DNA of 64,000 nt from Flavobacterium branchiicola (GCF_018383905.1 NZ_JAGYWA010000006.1:1-64000), one strand, 5' to 3'. Shown: positions 34,972-44,453, numbered from the stretch's first letter. The notes: a model not told the origin generated them from the sequence alone. Program-made: numbers and translations.

Positions 34972-35574
34972 TTGAGCGAAACTTTAGCCAAATATATTCC
35001 GGAGCATGCTGTAAAGCCTGTTTTTGATTTGATTGTTGCCAATCAGGTTCATCTTAAAATCGTAAATGAGCGTCAGACGCGACATGGCGATTACAGGCGC
35101 GGACATACTGGTAAACATGAAATCACGGTTAATGCAAGTTTGAATAAGTACAGGTTTCTGATTACACTAATTCATGAGATTGCGCATTTGGTTGCTTTTG
35201 AAAAGTTCGGACGAAATATTAAACCGCACGGGAACGAATGGAAGCATACATTTCAGCGTTTAATGATTCCATTTATAAGACCGGAAATATTCCCGGGACA
35301 AATATTACCATTACTGGCGAGGCATTTTAAAAATCCGTCTGCAAGTAGTGATACTGATACAACTTTGTCTTTAGCTTTAAAGCAATATGATAAAGAAAAC
35401 GATAAAAATTATGTTTTTGAAATTCCTTACGGAAGTGTTTTTAGAATCAAAAACGGAAAAGTATTTAAGAAGCTAGCCGTTCGAACAAAACGTTTTGAAT
35501 GCATCGAAATTAGCTCAGGAAAAACATACCTTTTTAATCCAAACGCAGAAGTAGAATTAATCAATATTCAATAA
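34972..35574 (+). CDS. SprT-like zinc metalloprotease-domain protein
   Basis: The 200-residue protein carries the zinc site HEIAH in LITLIHEIAHLVAFEKFG (about 61-78) and a third ligand candidate in KPHGNEW, the SprT-like arrangement. A C-terminal basic part follows. The start is TTG 34972: no in-frame ATG lies before the conserved N-terminus, and the family begins SETLAKYIP. Human SPRTN repairs DNA-protein crosslinks; the role in bacteria is unclear. The gene begins 11 nt behind the right end of the S23-like cassette. Confidence 0.8.
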   Translation: MSETLAKYIPEHAVKPVFDLIVANQVHLKIVNERQTRHGDYRRGHTGKHEITVNASLNKYRFLITLIHEIAHLVAFEKFGRNIKPHGNEWKHTFQRLMIPFIRPEIFPGQILPLLARHFKNPSASSDTDTTLSLALKQYDKENDKNYVFEIPYGSVFRIKNGKVFKKLAVRTKRFECIEISSGKTYLFNPNAEVELINIQ

Positions 35575-35621
35575 AAAAATCCCAAATTCCAATTGTATAA
35601 ACGTTGGAGTTTGGGATTTTT
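35575..35621. terminator. Bidirectional terminator
   Basis: Long hairpin AAAAATCCCAAATTCCAA paired with TTGGAGTTTGGGATTTTT (one wobble), followed by T tract, between convergent genes. Confidence 0.8.
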
Positions 35622-35644
35622 TTTTATTGGGATTTCAAAGGGTT

Positions 35645-36406
35645 TTAACCCTTCAAATATGCTTCTCTAACTTTTTTGAATAAGTTTGAAGAGTAAACAA
35701 ATTTAACAATGTCTTTGTTATCCGTTCTGAAGATTTCTTCTTTAGTTCCCTGCCAGGCTTTTAATCCTTTTTTTAAGAATACGATATTCTCTCCAATTTC
35801 CATCACCGAGTTCATATCGTGGGTATTAATTACAGTTGTTATGTTGTACTCTTCTGTAATTTCTTTGATCAGATTATCAATAAGCGTTGAGGTATTTGGG
35901 TCCAGACCTGAGTTAGGTTCGTCACAAAATAAATACTTTGGATTGTTTACAATTGCACGGGCAATTGCCACACGTTTTTGCATACCTCCGGAGATTTCAG
36001 AAGGCAGTTTTTTATGTGCATCAATCAGATTTACTCTTTCTAAAACAAAATCAACACGTTCCTGGATTTGCGCTTTATTATTATTGGTAAACATTTTTAG
36101 CGGGAAAGCGACATTCTCCTCAACTGTCATTGAGTCAAATAAAGCACTTCCCTGAAAAACCATTCCAATTTCGGTTCTTAATTCTCTTTTTTCTTCCGGA
36201 TTTAATTCAGAATAAACTCTTCCGTCAAATTCAATAGCTCCAGAATCAGGAGTATGAATTCCCAATAAAGTTTTTAATAAAACTGTTTTTCCAGATCCAC
36301 TTTGTCCAATAATCAAGTTGGTTTTTCCAGTTTCAAAAACGGTTGAAACGCCTTTTAAAACTTTACTGTCACCAAATGATTTTTCTATGTTTTTTACTTC
36401 TATCAT
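35645..36406 (-). CDS. MlaF-like ABC transporter ATP-binding protein
   Basis: The 253-residue ATPase has Walker A GQSGSGKT (33-40), signature EISGGMQKRVAIARAI, Walker B YLFCDEPNSGLDP and switch histidine in INTHDM. The SGGMQKRVA signature and DEPNSGLDP are typical of Mla/Ttg2-type lipid transporters, which move phospholipid between the membranes. It overlaps the permease gene by one base and forms a pair with it. The periplasmic MlaD-type partner is not in this cluster. Confidence 0.92.
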   Translation of the reverse strand: MIEVKNIEKSFGDSKVLKGVSTVFETGKTNLIIGQSGSGKTVLLKTLLGIHTPDSGAIEFDGRVYSELNPEEKRELRTEIGMVFQGSALFDSMTVEENVAFPLKMFTNNNKAQIQERVDFVLERVNLIDAHKKLPSEISGGMQKRVAIARAIVNNPKYLFCDEPNSGLDPNTSTLIDNLIKEITEEYNITTVINTHDMNSVMEIGENIVFLKKGLKAWQGTKEEIFRTDNKDIVKFVYSSNLFKKVREAYLKG

Positions 36407-37152
36407 TATCCTAATAATAATTGAGTTAATATATAATTAAAAAGAATGATACAAACCGATGTCCATACAAATGATACAGTACTTGCTTTACCAACTTCTA
36501 ATGCACCACCTTTCATGTAATATCCGTGAAAAGATGGGATTGTAGCTAATAACATTGCAAAAATTAAAGTCTTAATAAAAGCATATGTAATATGAAAAGG
36601 AATAAATTCCATTTGAGCACCCTGAATAAAATCCTGACTAGTCGAGAATCCGCCATATGCACAAGCCATCCATCCGCCAAAAATTCCTAAAAACATACTA
36701 ATTCCAATTACAAAAGGATACATTAATAAAGCTACAATTTTAGGAAAAACAAGATAGTTTAATGAATTAACTCCCATAACTTCTAGCGCATCAATTTGTT
36801 CTGTAACACGCATGGTTCCAATACTGGATGTGATATAAGATCCCATTTTTCCGGCCATAATTACCGAAATAAATGTTGGGGCAAACTCTAAAATTACAGA
36901 TTGACGTGTAGCAAAACCAATTAAATATTTAGGAATTAAAGGATTAGTTAAGTTTAATGCGGTCTGAATGGCAACAACTCCTCCAATAAAGAATGAGATA
37001 AAGCAAACAATTCCAAGTGAGTCAATAATAAGATCATCAATTTCTTTGAAAATTAAGTTTTTCATAACAGGCCATTTAGTCTGTTTATTGAAAATTTCTT
37101 TCAGCATTAAAAAATATCTCCCTATTTGGGATAAATAACGAATTAGCATCAT
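36406..37152 (-). CDS. MlaE-like ABC transporter permease
   Basis: The 248-residue integral membrane protein matches MlaE: hydrophobic segments from residue ~45, ATRQSVILEFAPTFISVIMAGKMGSYITSSIGTMRVTEQIDALEVMGV is the conserved central block, and a further four helices follow. It forms the membrane part of the lipid transport complex with the ATPase downstream (one-base overlap). The pair is a two-gene operon. Confidence 0.93.
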   Translation of the reverse strand: MMLIRYLSQIGRYFLMLKEIFNKQTKWPVMKNLIFKEIDDLIIDSLGIVCFISFFIGGVVAIQTALNLTNPLIPKYLIGFATRQSVILEFAPTFISVIMAGKMGSYITSSIGTMRVTEQIDALEVMGVNSLNYLVFPKIVALLMYPFVIGISMFLGIFGGWMACAYGGFSTSQDFIQGAQMEFIPFHITYAFIKTLIFAMLLATIPSFHGYYMKGGALEVGKASTVSFVWTSVCIILFNYILTQLLLG

Positions 37153-37185
37153 AAGTTTTACAAATATTGGCTAAGGTAAAAATAA

Positions 37186-37207
37186 GTTATGAGTTTTGGG
37201 TTATGAG
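37186..37207 (+). repeat. Solo end-like copy of the S23-cassette repeat
   Basis: GTTATGAGTTTTG at 37186-37198 and the following GGTTATGAG closely match the left repeat at 34560-34588 (with a shorter centre), but no S23-like gene and no partner repeat lie nearby. It stands just upstream of the MlaE-like gene. Confidence 0.55.
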
Positions 37208-37234
37208 TTCCCGTTTTTCGGTTTTTTTTACCAA

Positions 37235-38083
37235 TCAGATTAACTTTTGTTTCATTTTTTGAAAGCGGTACTTTCTTATAAATTTAGCTTGGTCAGGAGT
37301 AACTAATAAAGGGGTTTTCGCTTTTTTTGCTTTCAAAAAACCTTTAATATAGTCTAAAAACAGAAACGGTTTCTTTTTCATCATAGCCAATTTTGCCGAT
37401 GCAATTGCTGTGATCCAAAAACCATATCCTAAAGTATAAAAAGCTTCGCCTTGTTTATAACGGGCTGTTTTATTGTAATTAGCTCCTGTAGGTTTTAGGT
37501 GTTTTACATGTAAAGATTGGTCTGTAACTATTTTCCAGTCGTAAAATTTACAAAGCAGTTCATCTACAGTATCCCATCCCATTGCAGGTTTTAACCCTCC
37601 AATTTGTTGAAATGTTTCTTTGCGATACGCTTTTAAAGCACCGCGAATATGATCCTTATCGGTTAGGTTTTCCAGTACCCATTCGCCATTTTTATCAATA
37701 TAGCAGAACCCGCCGGCCATTCCAACTCTTGAATCTGATTTGAAATGATTGATTATGGTTTCGAAATAATTAGGCGGAAAAATTAAATCACCGTCAATTT
37801 TTACAATAATATCATATTCTGAATCTAAAGTCTCGAAACCTTTTTGAAAAGCCTGAATAACTTTACTTCCGGGCATATGTATGGCATCTGAAGTTTTGTT
37901 TACAATAGATATAAACGGATTTTCTTTTGCAAATCCCAAAACAACTTCTTCTGTTTTATCTGTAGAATTATCATTTACAACGACAACTTTTGCTGGTAAA
38001 ACAGTTTGCGAAACCAAAGACTGCAAAGTCAGGCCTATAAGATCTTGCTCGTTGTGCGCGGGTATAACTATGTAGTACTTCAT
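37235..38083 (-). CDS. Family 2 glycosyltransferase
   Basis: The 282-residue GT-A enzyme begins YYIVIPAHNEQDLIGLTLQSL and has the nucleotide-sugar DGD motif (VKIDGDLIFPPNYF, about 96), the acceptor-binding region AMGWDTVDELLCKF, and no membrane helices. It probably adds a sugar during cell-surface glycan synthesis; donor and acceptor are unknown. It lies upstream of a minus-strand spacing that separates it from the MlaE/MlaF-like pair, and downstream of the methyltransferase. Confidence 0.88.
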   Translation of the reverse strand: MKYYIVIPAHNEQDLIGLTLQSLVSQTVLPAKVVVVNDNSTDKTEEVVLGFAKENPFISIVNKTSDAIHMPGSKVIQAFQKGFETLDSEYDIIVKIDGDLIFPPNYFETIINHFKSDSRVGMAGGFCYIDKNGEWVLENLTDKDHIRGALKAYRKETFQQIGGLKPAMGWDTVDELLCKFYDWKIVTDQSLHVKHLKPTGANYNKTARYKQGEAFYTLGYGFWITAIASAKLAMMKKKPFLFLDYIKGFLKAKKAKTPLLVTPDQAKFIRKYRFQKMKQKLI

Positions 38084-38112
38084 AAATTTTTAATTTAAAA
38101 TCCAATTATTTT

Positions 38113-38159
38113 AAATTCCAAATTCCAATCAAAACAGGTTTAATTGGAATTTGGAATTT
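38113..38159 (-). terminator. Hairpin repeat between methyltransferase and glycosyltransferase genes
   Basis: Perfect 17-bp arms starting AAATTCCAAATTCCAAT (38113-38129 with 38143-38159); a third, similar copy lies at about 38173-38203. It probably ends the methyltransferase transcript on the minus strand. Confidence 0.6.
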
Positions 38160-38213
38160 TATTTTTGAGCTTTCCAAATTTGGAATTTGGAATTTTTTTA
38201 TTGGAATTTGCCG

Positions 38214-38735
38214 TTAGGCTCTCTCAGCAACAACAATATAATATCTTGGAGTGAAATATCGTAATAAAGGTCTGAATCCAAACTTTTTTACCGGATGTGT
38301 AAATTGCATTCTATCGGTTATTTTCCAGCCTGTTTTTTCTAAAAGCCAGTCCAGTTGCCAGTCTTCAAATTCATGATAATGTCTGTCCCACATATCTGTT
38401 TTAGATCGATACGCCGGAGAAAACCACAAACGTAACGGAATTGAAATTAATAATTTATCGCATTTTACATTTTCTAAAATAGTGTATGGATTTAGCAAAT
38501 GTTCGAAAATTTCAAATGCAGTAAAAACAGTATATTCTTCAGTTTGTAGCGCCGTTTGATCGTTGTCTAAATCTTCACCTTTAGTGTTTTTTACGGTATA
38601 ACCATTTTCTTCCATTATTTTAGAGAACGGATTTGGAACTCCAAAATCAAAAATGGTTTCTGATGTGCTAACGTGTTTTTGTAAAAACTCTAAAGTAAGT
38701 TTGAATCTTTTATTCGGAAACGTTTTTTCGTACAT
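38214..38735 (-). CDS. Class I SAM-dependent methyltransferase
   Basis: The 173-residue protein has the methyltransferase pattern FDFGVPNPFSK (motif I region), an acidic LDNDQTAL stretch, YTVFTAFEIFEHLLNP with the Asn/Glu region of motif IV, and CDKLLISIPLRLWF. It lacks a visible partner. It could act on a sugar or lipid made by the adjacent glycosyltransferase; that is inferred from position only. Confidence 0.82.
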   Translation of the reverse strand: MYEKTFPNKRFKLTLEFLQKHVSTSETIFDFGVPNPFSKIMEENGYTVKNTKGEDLDNDQTALQTEEYTVFTAFEIFEHLLNPYTILENVKCDKLLISIPLRLWFSPAYRSKTDMWDRHYHEFEDWQLDWLLEKTGWKITDRMQFTHPVKKFGFRPLLRYFTPRYYIVVAERA

Positions 38736-38913
38736 AGTCTTGCGAGGAACGAAACAATCTCTCGTTCTTGATTTTAATTAGGTCGCAAATATACTAAAAA
38801 AGTAATCAGTGTTCAGTTTTTAGTGTTCAGTTGCGGTGCTAAGTTTTAAAATGAATTTCTCGCAATCCCGAAAGCTATCGGGAGCGAATTCGCAAAATAT
38901 TGATCAAAAAAAT

Positions 38914-38979
38914 AACCATATAAATAATATAAGATATTTTAAGTTTTCACTTAATTGAACTTATATTATTTATATGGTT
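38914..38979. repeat. Long perfect inverted repeat
   Basis: 20-bp perfect arms starting AACCATATAAATAATATAAG (38914-38933 with 38960-38979), loop 26 nt, in the otherwise gene-free 38736-39046. TCCCGA...TCGGGA at 38866-38883 is a second hairpin. No gene lies in this stretch. Confidence 0.7.
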
Positions 38980-39046
38980 TAAAAAACTTTGCGATTTCGT
39001 GTCTCTACGAAAATATTTTATTACTTTAAAACAAACTTAATTTGTC

Positions 39047-40105
39047 TTAATATCTGTAAACAAAAGCATTAACATTCATTCCTGCTCCAACAGAAGCAAA
39101 AATAATTACATCACCTTTGTTAATTTCATGGTTTTCAATTTTGCCTTGTAGAATCAAATCATACAAAGTAGGTACAGTTGCAACACTACTGTTTCCTAAG
39201 TCGTGAATACTCATTGGCATAATGTCTTTTGGAGGAGTTTTGTCGTATAGTTTGTAAAAACGAGCAATAATGGCTTCATCCATTTTTTCGTTTGCCTGAT
39301 GAATTAAAATCTTTTTTACTTCATCAATAGCAATTCCGCTGTTGTCTAAACAACTCTTCATTGCGCAAGGAACGTTGCTTAAAGCAAATTCGTAAATCTT
39401 ACGTCCGTACATTTTGATGTATTTAATATCCGGATCTAAATCTGGATTATAAGATTTTCCGAAGTAAAGATAATTAGCTTCATCATTTGCATAAGTAGCA
39501 CTTTCATAAGATAATAAACCAGCTTCATCTGTTGATGCTTCCAGAATTGAAACACCGGCTCCATCAGAATAAATCATAGAATCACGATCATGATCATCTA
39601 CAACTCTTGATAAAGTTTCTGCTCCAATTACCATTACTCTTTTTGCCATTCCGGATTTGATGAAAGCATTTGCCTGAAGCACACCTTCAATCCATCCAGG
39701 ACATCCAAAAAGAATGTCGTATGCTACACATTTTGGGTTTTTAATACCCAATTTGTTTTTAACTCTTGTCGCTAAACTTGGTAAAATATCTGTTTGATGC
39801 GTTCCGGTTTTCACGTCACCAAAGTTGTGTGCGAAAATAATATAATCTAAAGTTTCGGCATCGATCCCTGCATTTGCGATTGCTTTTTGAGCAGCAAACA
39901 AAGCTAAATCAGAAGCGGTATATTGTGGTTCGGCATAACGGCGATTCTCGATTCCGGTAATTCCTTTGAATTTTTTAATAACGACTTCGTTCGGATAACC
40001 AAATGGAGTTCCATCTTCATTTAAAAAAATATGTTTGTCAAAGTCTGTGTTCTTTACTTCTAAATTAGGAATGTAACTCCCAATACCAATTATTTTTATT
40101 TTCAT
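39047..40105 (-). CDS. FabH-like beta-ketoacyl-ACP synthase III-family protein
   Basis: The 352-residue condensing enzyme has the catalytic Cys135 in LFGCPGWIEG, the His-containing IHQANEKMD and the Asn in DLGNSSVATVP, that is the FabH triad. FabH starts fatty-acid synthesis with acyl-CoA plus malonyl-ACP; longer FabH-like members instead make special or secondary products. At 352 residues with extra N-terminal insertion (HIFLNEDGTPFGYPNE) it is longer than housekeeping FabH (~317), so it may be such a paralogue. No partner genes indicate the product. Confidence 0.88.
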   Translation of the reverse strand: MKIKIIGIGSYIPNLEVKNTDFDKHIFLNEDGTPFGYPNEVVIKKFKGITGIENRRYAEPQYTASDLALFAAQKAIANAGIDAETLDYIIFAHNFGDVKTGTHQTDILPSLATRVKNKLGIKNPKCVAYDILFGCPGWIEGVLQANAFIKSGMAKRVMVIGAETLSRVVDDHDRDSMIYSDGAGVSILEASTDEAGLLSYESATYANDEANYLYFGKSYNPDLDPDIKYIKMYGRKIYEFALSNVPCAMKSCLDNSGIAIDEVKKILIHQANEKMDEAIIARFYKLYDKTPPKDIMPMSIHDLGNSSVATVPTLYDLILQGKIENHEINKGDVIIFASVGAGMNVNAFVYRY

Positions 40106-40327
40106 TTTTCCGTTAATTATCCGATAAATTTCATGCTAAAATAGAAATAAAATCATGATAACTATCATAAAAAATACTATGCATGCATATAATTATGAAA
40201 TAATTGTTTTTCAGGTAATATATTGGTTATTTTCTAATGATTTTTTAATTTTTCCGAGATTTCAAACGATTGAAATAATTAGGGTATTAGGTTTTTTCTG
40301 ATGTTTAATTGAGGAGTGGGTAAAAAA

Positions 40328-40358
40328 TACCCCGATTCTGAATTCTCAGATCGGGGTA
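40328..40358 (-). terminator. Terminator of gcvP
   Basis: Arms TACCCCGAT / ATCGGGGTA with a 13-nt loop, T tract on the minus strand, 27 nt after the gcvP stop. Confidence 0.75.
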
Positions 40359-40384
40359 CTTGGTATAAAAAAGAAAACTATTTT

Positions 40385-43234
40385 TTAGTTCTCCATATAA
40401 GCTTCAATAGGAGCACAGCTACAAACTAAATTTCTATCTCCGTATGCATCATCTACACGACGAACAGATGGCCAGAATTTATTGTCAGCAATATATTCTA
40501 ATGGATAAGCTGCTTTTTCTCTTGTGTAAGGGAAATCCCAGTTGTCTGTAGTTAACATTGCTAATGTATGAGGTGCATTTTTCAATACGTTGTTTTTATC
40601 ATCTGCTGTTGATGCTTCGATTTCTTTTCTAATAGAAATAAGAGCATCACAGAAACGATCTAATTCTGCTAAATCTTCAGATTCTGTAGGTTCAATCATT
40701 AAAGTTCCAGCTACAGGGAAAGAAACCGTAGGAGCGTGGAAACCATAATCCATTAAACGTTTTGCGATATCACCAACTTCGATTCCGTTTTCTTTAAATG
40801 AACGACAATCTAAGATCATTTCGTGAGCCGCTCTTCCGCATTCTCCTGTGTAAAGAATTTGGTAGTGACCTTCGAAACGAGATTTCATGTAGTTTGCATT
40901 CAGGATTGCGTGCTCAGTAGCGCTTTTTAATCCTTCAGCACCCATCATTGTGATGTAACCGTAAGAAATCAAACATACTAAAGCAGATCCGTAAGGTGCA
41001 GATGAAATAGCTGTAATTGCTTGTTCTCCACCAACTTTTAAGATTGGGTTTGTTGGTAAAAACGGAACCAGTTTTTCGTTTACGCAAATTGGTCCAACTC
41101 CAGGTCCACCACCACCGTGAGGAATAGCGAATGTTTTGTGTAAGTTTAAGTGACAAACGTCAGCGCCAATTGTAGCAGGATTTGTTAATCCAACTTGCGC
41201 GTTCATGTTTGCACCATCCATATATACTAATCCGCCATTATCGTGAATTAATTTAGTGATTTCGATAATTGAAGATTCGAAAACTCCGTGAGTAGAAGGA
41301 TACGTTACCATTAAACAAGATAAATCATCTTTGTGTTCAATCGCTTTTTCTCTTAAATCTTCTACGTCAATATTTCCTTCCGGAGTTGTTTTCGTAACGA
41401 TGATTTTCATTCCCGCCATCGCTGCAGAAGCAGGGTTTGTTCCGTGAGCTGATGAAGGAATCAAACATACATTACGGTGACTCTCGTTTCTTGATAAATG
41501 GTAAGCACGAATAGCCATTAAACCAGCATATTCTCCTTGAGCTCCAGAGTTTGGTTGTAATGTTGTTCCTGCAAATCCGGTAATTACATTTAATTGTTGC
41601 TCTAGTTTTTTAAGCATTGTGATATAACCTTCAGCTTGCTCAACAGGTGCAAACGGGTGGATGCTGTTCCAGTTTGGCATTGATAAAGGCAACATTTCTG
41701 AAGCTGCGTTTAATTTCATAGTACAAGAACCTAAAGAAATCATCGAGTGATTCAATGATAAATCTTTACGCTCTAATTTTTTGATGTAACGCATCAATTG
41801 ACTTTCTGAATGATGATTGTTGAATACATCATGCGTTAAGAAAGATGAAGTTCTTTCTAATGAAGCTGGTAATTGACTTGAAGCGGTTAATTCAGAAACA
41901 GTAACAGTTTCTTTTCCTAAAGCTTCAGCAAAAATGGCAATAATTTGGTTAACATCACCAATTGAAGTTGTTTCGTTAAACGAAATAGAAATCGAATCGG
42001 CATCAGGATAGAAAAAGTTTACTTCGTTTTTCTCAGCAACAGCTTTTACTTTTTGAGCATCTGCTTTTACTAAAATAGTATCAAAGTAAGCAGTGTTGGT
42101 TTGGTAAACGCCTAATTTATTTAAAGCTTCAGCAGTAGTAACCGCCGATGCGTGCACTTTGTTTGCGATATATTGTAATCCTTTTGGTCCATGGTATACG
42201 GCATACATTCCAGCCATAACTGCCAATAAAACCTGAGCAGTACAAATATTTGAAGTTGCTTTTTCACGTTTAATGTGTTGCTCGCGAGTTCCTAAAGCCA
42301 TACGTAAAGCACGGTTTCCATTTACATCAATAGAAACTCCGATAATACGACCTGGCATAGATCGTTTGTATTCTTCTTTAGTTGCAAAGAAAGCAGCGTG
42401 TGGACCACCGTAACCCATTGGTACACCAAAACGTTGTGTAGTTCCAACTACTACAGCAGCTCCCATTTCTCCGGGAGAAGTTAAAGTAGCTAATGATAAA
42501 ATATCGGCAGCAAAGGCAACTTTGATTTCATTTTCTTTTGCTTTAGCAACAAAAGCACTATAATCGTTTACCTGACCATATTTTCCAGGATACTGTAAAA
42601 TAGCTCCGAAGAATTCATTTGAAAAATCGAATGTTTCGTGGTTTCCAACAACTAATTCAATTCCGATTGGAGTTGAACGCGTTTGAAGGATTGATAAAGT
42701 TTGTGGTAAAATTTCTTCAGAAACGAAGAATTTGTTTGTATTGTTTTTCTTTTGGTCACGAGTACGAACGTCAAACAGTAAAGCCATAGCTTCAGCTGCA
42801 GCAGTTCCTTCATCTAATAACGATGCATTAGCAATTTCCATTCCGGTTAATTCAATAACAGTAGTCTGGAAATTCAAAATAGCTTCAAGACGACCTTGAG
42901 CAATTTCTGCCTGATAAGGAGTATAAGCTGTATACCATCCCGGGTTTTCAAAGATATTTCTTTGAATCGGAGCAGGAACGATAGTTGGATGATAACCCAA
43001 ACCAATATAGGATTTAAATACTTTATTTTTCTTTCCTAATTCCTGAATATGATTTGCGAATTCGTATTCTGTCATTGCAGGATCCAAATTCAAAGGAGCT
43101 TTTAAACGAATATCGTCCGGAAGGGTTTCGTAAACAAGTTGTTCAATCGAGTCAACTCCAATAGTCTTCAACATGTGTGGAAGATCTGTTTCTCTTGGGC
43201 CAATGTGTCTTAAAGCAAAAGCATCTGTTCTCAT
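40385..43234 (-). CDS. gcvP: Glycine dehydrogenase (decarboxylating), P protein of the glycine cleavage system
   Basis: The 949-residue enzyme contains both halves of the P protein fused. The pyridoxal-phosphate lysine lies in HLNLHKTFAIPHGGGGPG, and the N-terminal half starts RHIGP. It releases CO2 from glycine and passes the methylamine to the H protein (GcvH). No gcvH or gcvT is adjacent in this window. The long coding frame and the absence of internal stops fit a functional gene. A TAATTTTG box at 43328-43335 (minus) may be the -7 element, but no good TTG accompanies it. Confidence 0.96.
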   Translation of the reverse strand: MRTDAFALRHIGPRETDLPHMLKTIGVDSIEQLVYETLPDDIRLKAPLNLDPAMTEYEFANHIQELGKKNKVFKSYIGLGYHPTIVPAPIQRNIFENPGWYTAYTPYQAEIAQGRLEAILNFQTTVIELTGMEIANASLLDEGTAAAEAMALLFDVRTRDQKKNNTNKFFVSEEILPQTLSILQTRSTPIGIELVVGNHETFDFSNEFFGAILQYPGKYGQVNDYSAFVAKAKENEIKVAFAADILSLATLTSPGEMGAAVVVGTTQRFGVPMGYGGPHAAFFATKEEYKRSMPGRIIGVSIDVNGNRALRMALGTREQHIKREKATSNICTAQVLLAVMAGMYAVYHGPKGLQYIANKVHASAVTTAEALNKLGVYQTNTAYFDTILVKADAQKVKAVAEKNEVNFFYPDADSISISFNETTSIGDVNQIIAIFAEALGKETVTVSELTASSQLPASLERTSSFLTHDVFNNHHSESQLMRYIKKLERKDLSLNHSMISLGSCTMKLNAASEMLPLSMPNWNSIHPFAPVEQAEGYITMLKKLEQQLNVITGFAGTTLQPNSGAQGEYAGLMAIRAYHLSRNESHRNVCLIPSSAHGTNPASAAMAGMKIIVTKTTPEGNIDVEDLREKAIEHKDDLSCLMVTYPSTHGVFESSIIEITKLIHDNGGLVYMDGANMNAQVGLTNPATIGADVCHLNLHKTFAIPHGGGGPGVGPICVNEKLVPFLPTNPILKVGGEQAITAISSAPYGSALVCLISYGYITMMGAEGLKSATEHAILNANYMKSRFEGHYQILYTGECGRAAHEMILDCRSFKENGIEVGDIAKRLMDYGFHAPTVSFPVAGTLMIEPTESEDLAELDRFCDALISIRKEIEASTADDKNNVLKNAPHTLAMLTTDNWDFPYTREKAAYPLEYIADNKFWPSVRRVDDAYGDRNLVCSCAPIEAYMEN

Positions 43235-43431
43235 TTGTAGCTATGTAATTTTTTAAATTAATGTGTTCGTGCACCATTTTGCTGTACGAATCACATTTAA
43301 AATTAAATGTGTTGTTTTTTTGTCGCGCAAAATTAAGTATTATTAATAATTTAATAGGTATTTTTAACTTCATTTTTTATCAATTTTATAATCAAAGACT
43401 TAGTTTGTTAATAAAAGATTAGTTTTGAGGT

Positions 43432-44244
43432 ATGATAGTACTAAAACGGTTTTTCGATTTTTATTTAAATAGCAGTATTCACGTGGCTTTATCGTGTTAT
43501 GCTTTGGTACGAATTACATTTCATGTGTTTCATATTCAATACGATGAGCCAATGGCGCTTTTTGTTTTTTTTGGAACAATTGTAGGATATAATTTCGTAA
43601 AATATGATGCGTTGGTGCGGGTAAAGAAAAATCCCATCGGAACACAGTTGAAAATAATCGCCGTTTTGAGCTTTATTTCGATAATTTTAGTGGGTTATTA
43701 TTTTTTCCATTTAAAAAGGATCACACAAATCGTCTCTGTCGGAATTTTTGCTATAACCGCACTTTACACTTTGCCGTTTTTTCCCAATAGAAGAAATGCC
43801 AGAAACTGGGCAGGAGTAAAAATTTATATTGTAGCACTTTGCTGGGTTGGCGCCACTTTGGTTTTGCCTTTAATAAATGCCGAAATTCCGTCTACAACAG
43901 ATTTCTTTATAAAATGTATTCAGCGATTTATTTTGGTTTTTGTACTGATTTTAGTTTTCGAGATTTTAGATTTAGCGAATGATGATCCGCATTTGCAAAC
44001 CGTTCCGCAAACCATCGGAGTCAAGAAAACCAAAATTTTAGGATTTTTATTATTGATTCCGTTTTGGTTTTTAGAAGTTTTTGTTTCAACATTTAATATT
44101 CATGATGCCATTATAAATTTGATAATGGTCACCATATTGATGCTGTTTATAGCATTTGCCAATACAAACCGTTCGAAATATTATACTTCTTTTTGGGTAG
44201 AAAGTGTACCAATTTTTTGGTGGCTAATGGTTGTTTTTCTTTAA
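43432..44244 (+). CDS. UbiA-like membrane prenyltransferase family protein, putative
   Basis: A 270-residue membrane protein with about eight hydrophobic segments. Two Asp-containing loops are visible: GYNFVKYDALVRV (like the first NxxxD motif of UbiA) and VFEILDLANDDPHLQTVPQTIGVKKTK (like the second DxxxD motif). UbiA enzymes join a prenyl chain to an aromatic head group, for instance in quinone synthesis; here the motifs are less acidic than usual, so enzymatic activity is uncertain. TAGTTTTG at 43420-43427 is a -7-like box almost on the start. Confidence 0.6.
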   Translation: MIVLKRFFDFYLNSSIHVALSCYALVRITFHVFHIQYDEPMALFVFFGTIVGYNFVKYDALVRVKKNPIGTQLKIIAVLSFISIILVGYYFFHLKRITQIVSVGIFAITALYTLPFFPNRRNARNWAGVKIYIVALCWVGATLVLPLINAEIPSTTDFFIKCIQRFILVFVLILVFEILDLANDDPHLQTVPQTIGVKKTKILGFLLLIPFWFLEVFVSTFNIHDAIINLIMVTILMLFIAFANTNRSKYYTSFWVESVPIFWWLMVVFL

Positions 44245-44259
44245 TAATGAAATTAATTT

Positions 44260-44400
44260 GGGCGTGCCACCATCGCGATAAAAGGGCTAATCCACGTTGC
44301 GCTTATTTGCCCTTTTATCGGGATGCTGTCGGGCTATCCGTTTCAAGTCCTCGCTCTTCCTTCGTCAGGCTGTGGGCTTTCCACTTCTATCCCTCACGCA
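44260..44400 (+). repeat. Structured intergenic element GGGCGTG...CTCACGCA, copy B
   Basis: Begins GGGCGTGCCACC and ends CTATCCCTCACGCA, as copy A at 27513-27627. It holds a hairpin with 12-bp arms CGATAAAAGGGC / GCCCTTTTATCG (about 44275-44320) and ACGTTG in the loop. It starts 16 nt after the stop of the UbiA-like gene. Confidence 0.7.
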
Positions 44401-44453
44401 TATCTTAAAACGAGAAATTCGTTTTCAAAATCTATATTCCTCAATACACGTTT

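Noticed and set aside
35709..36155. Plus-strand open frame of 148 codons
   Set aside because: Antisense shadow of the MlaF-like gene.
44193..44408. Open frame after the UbiA-like gene
   Set aside because: Covers the GGGCGTG element copy B; not a gene.
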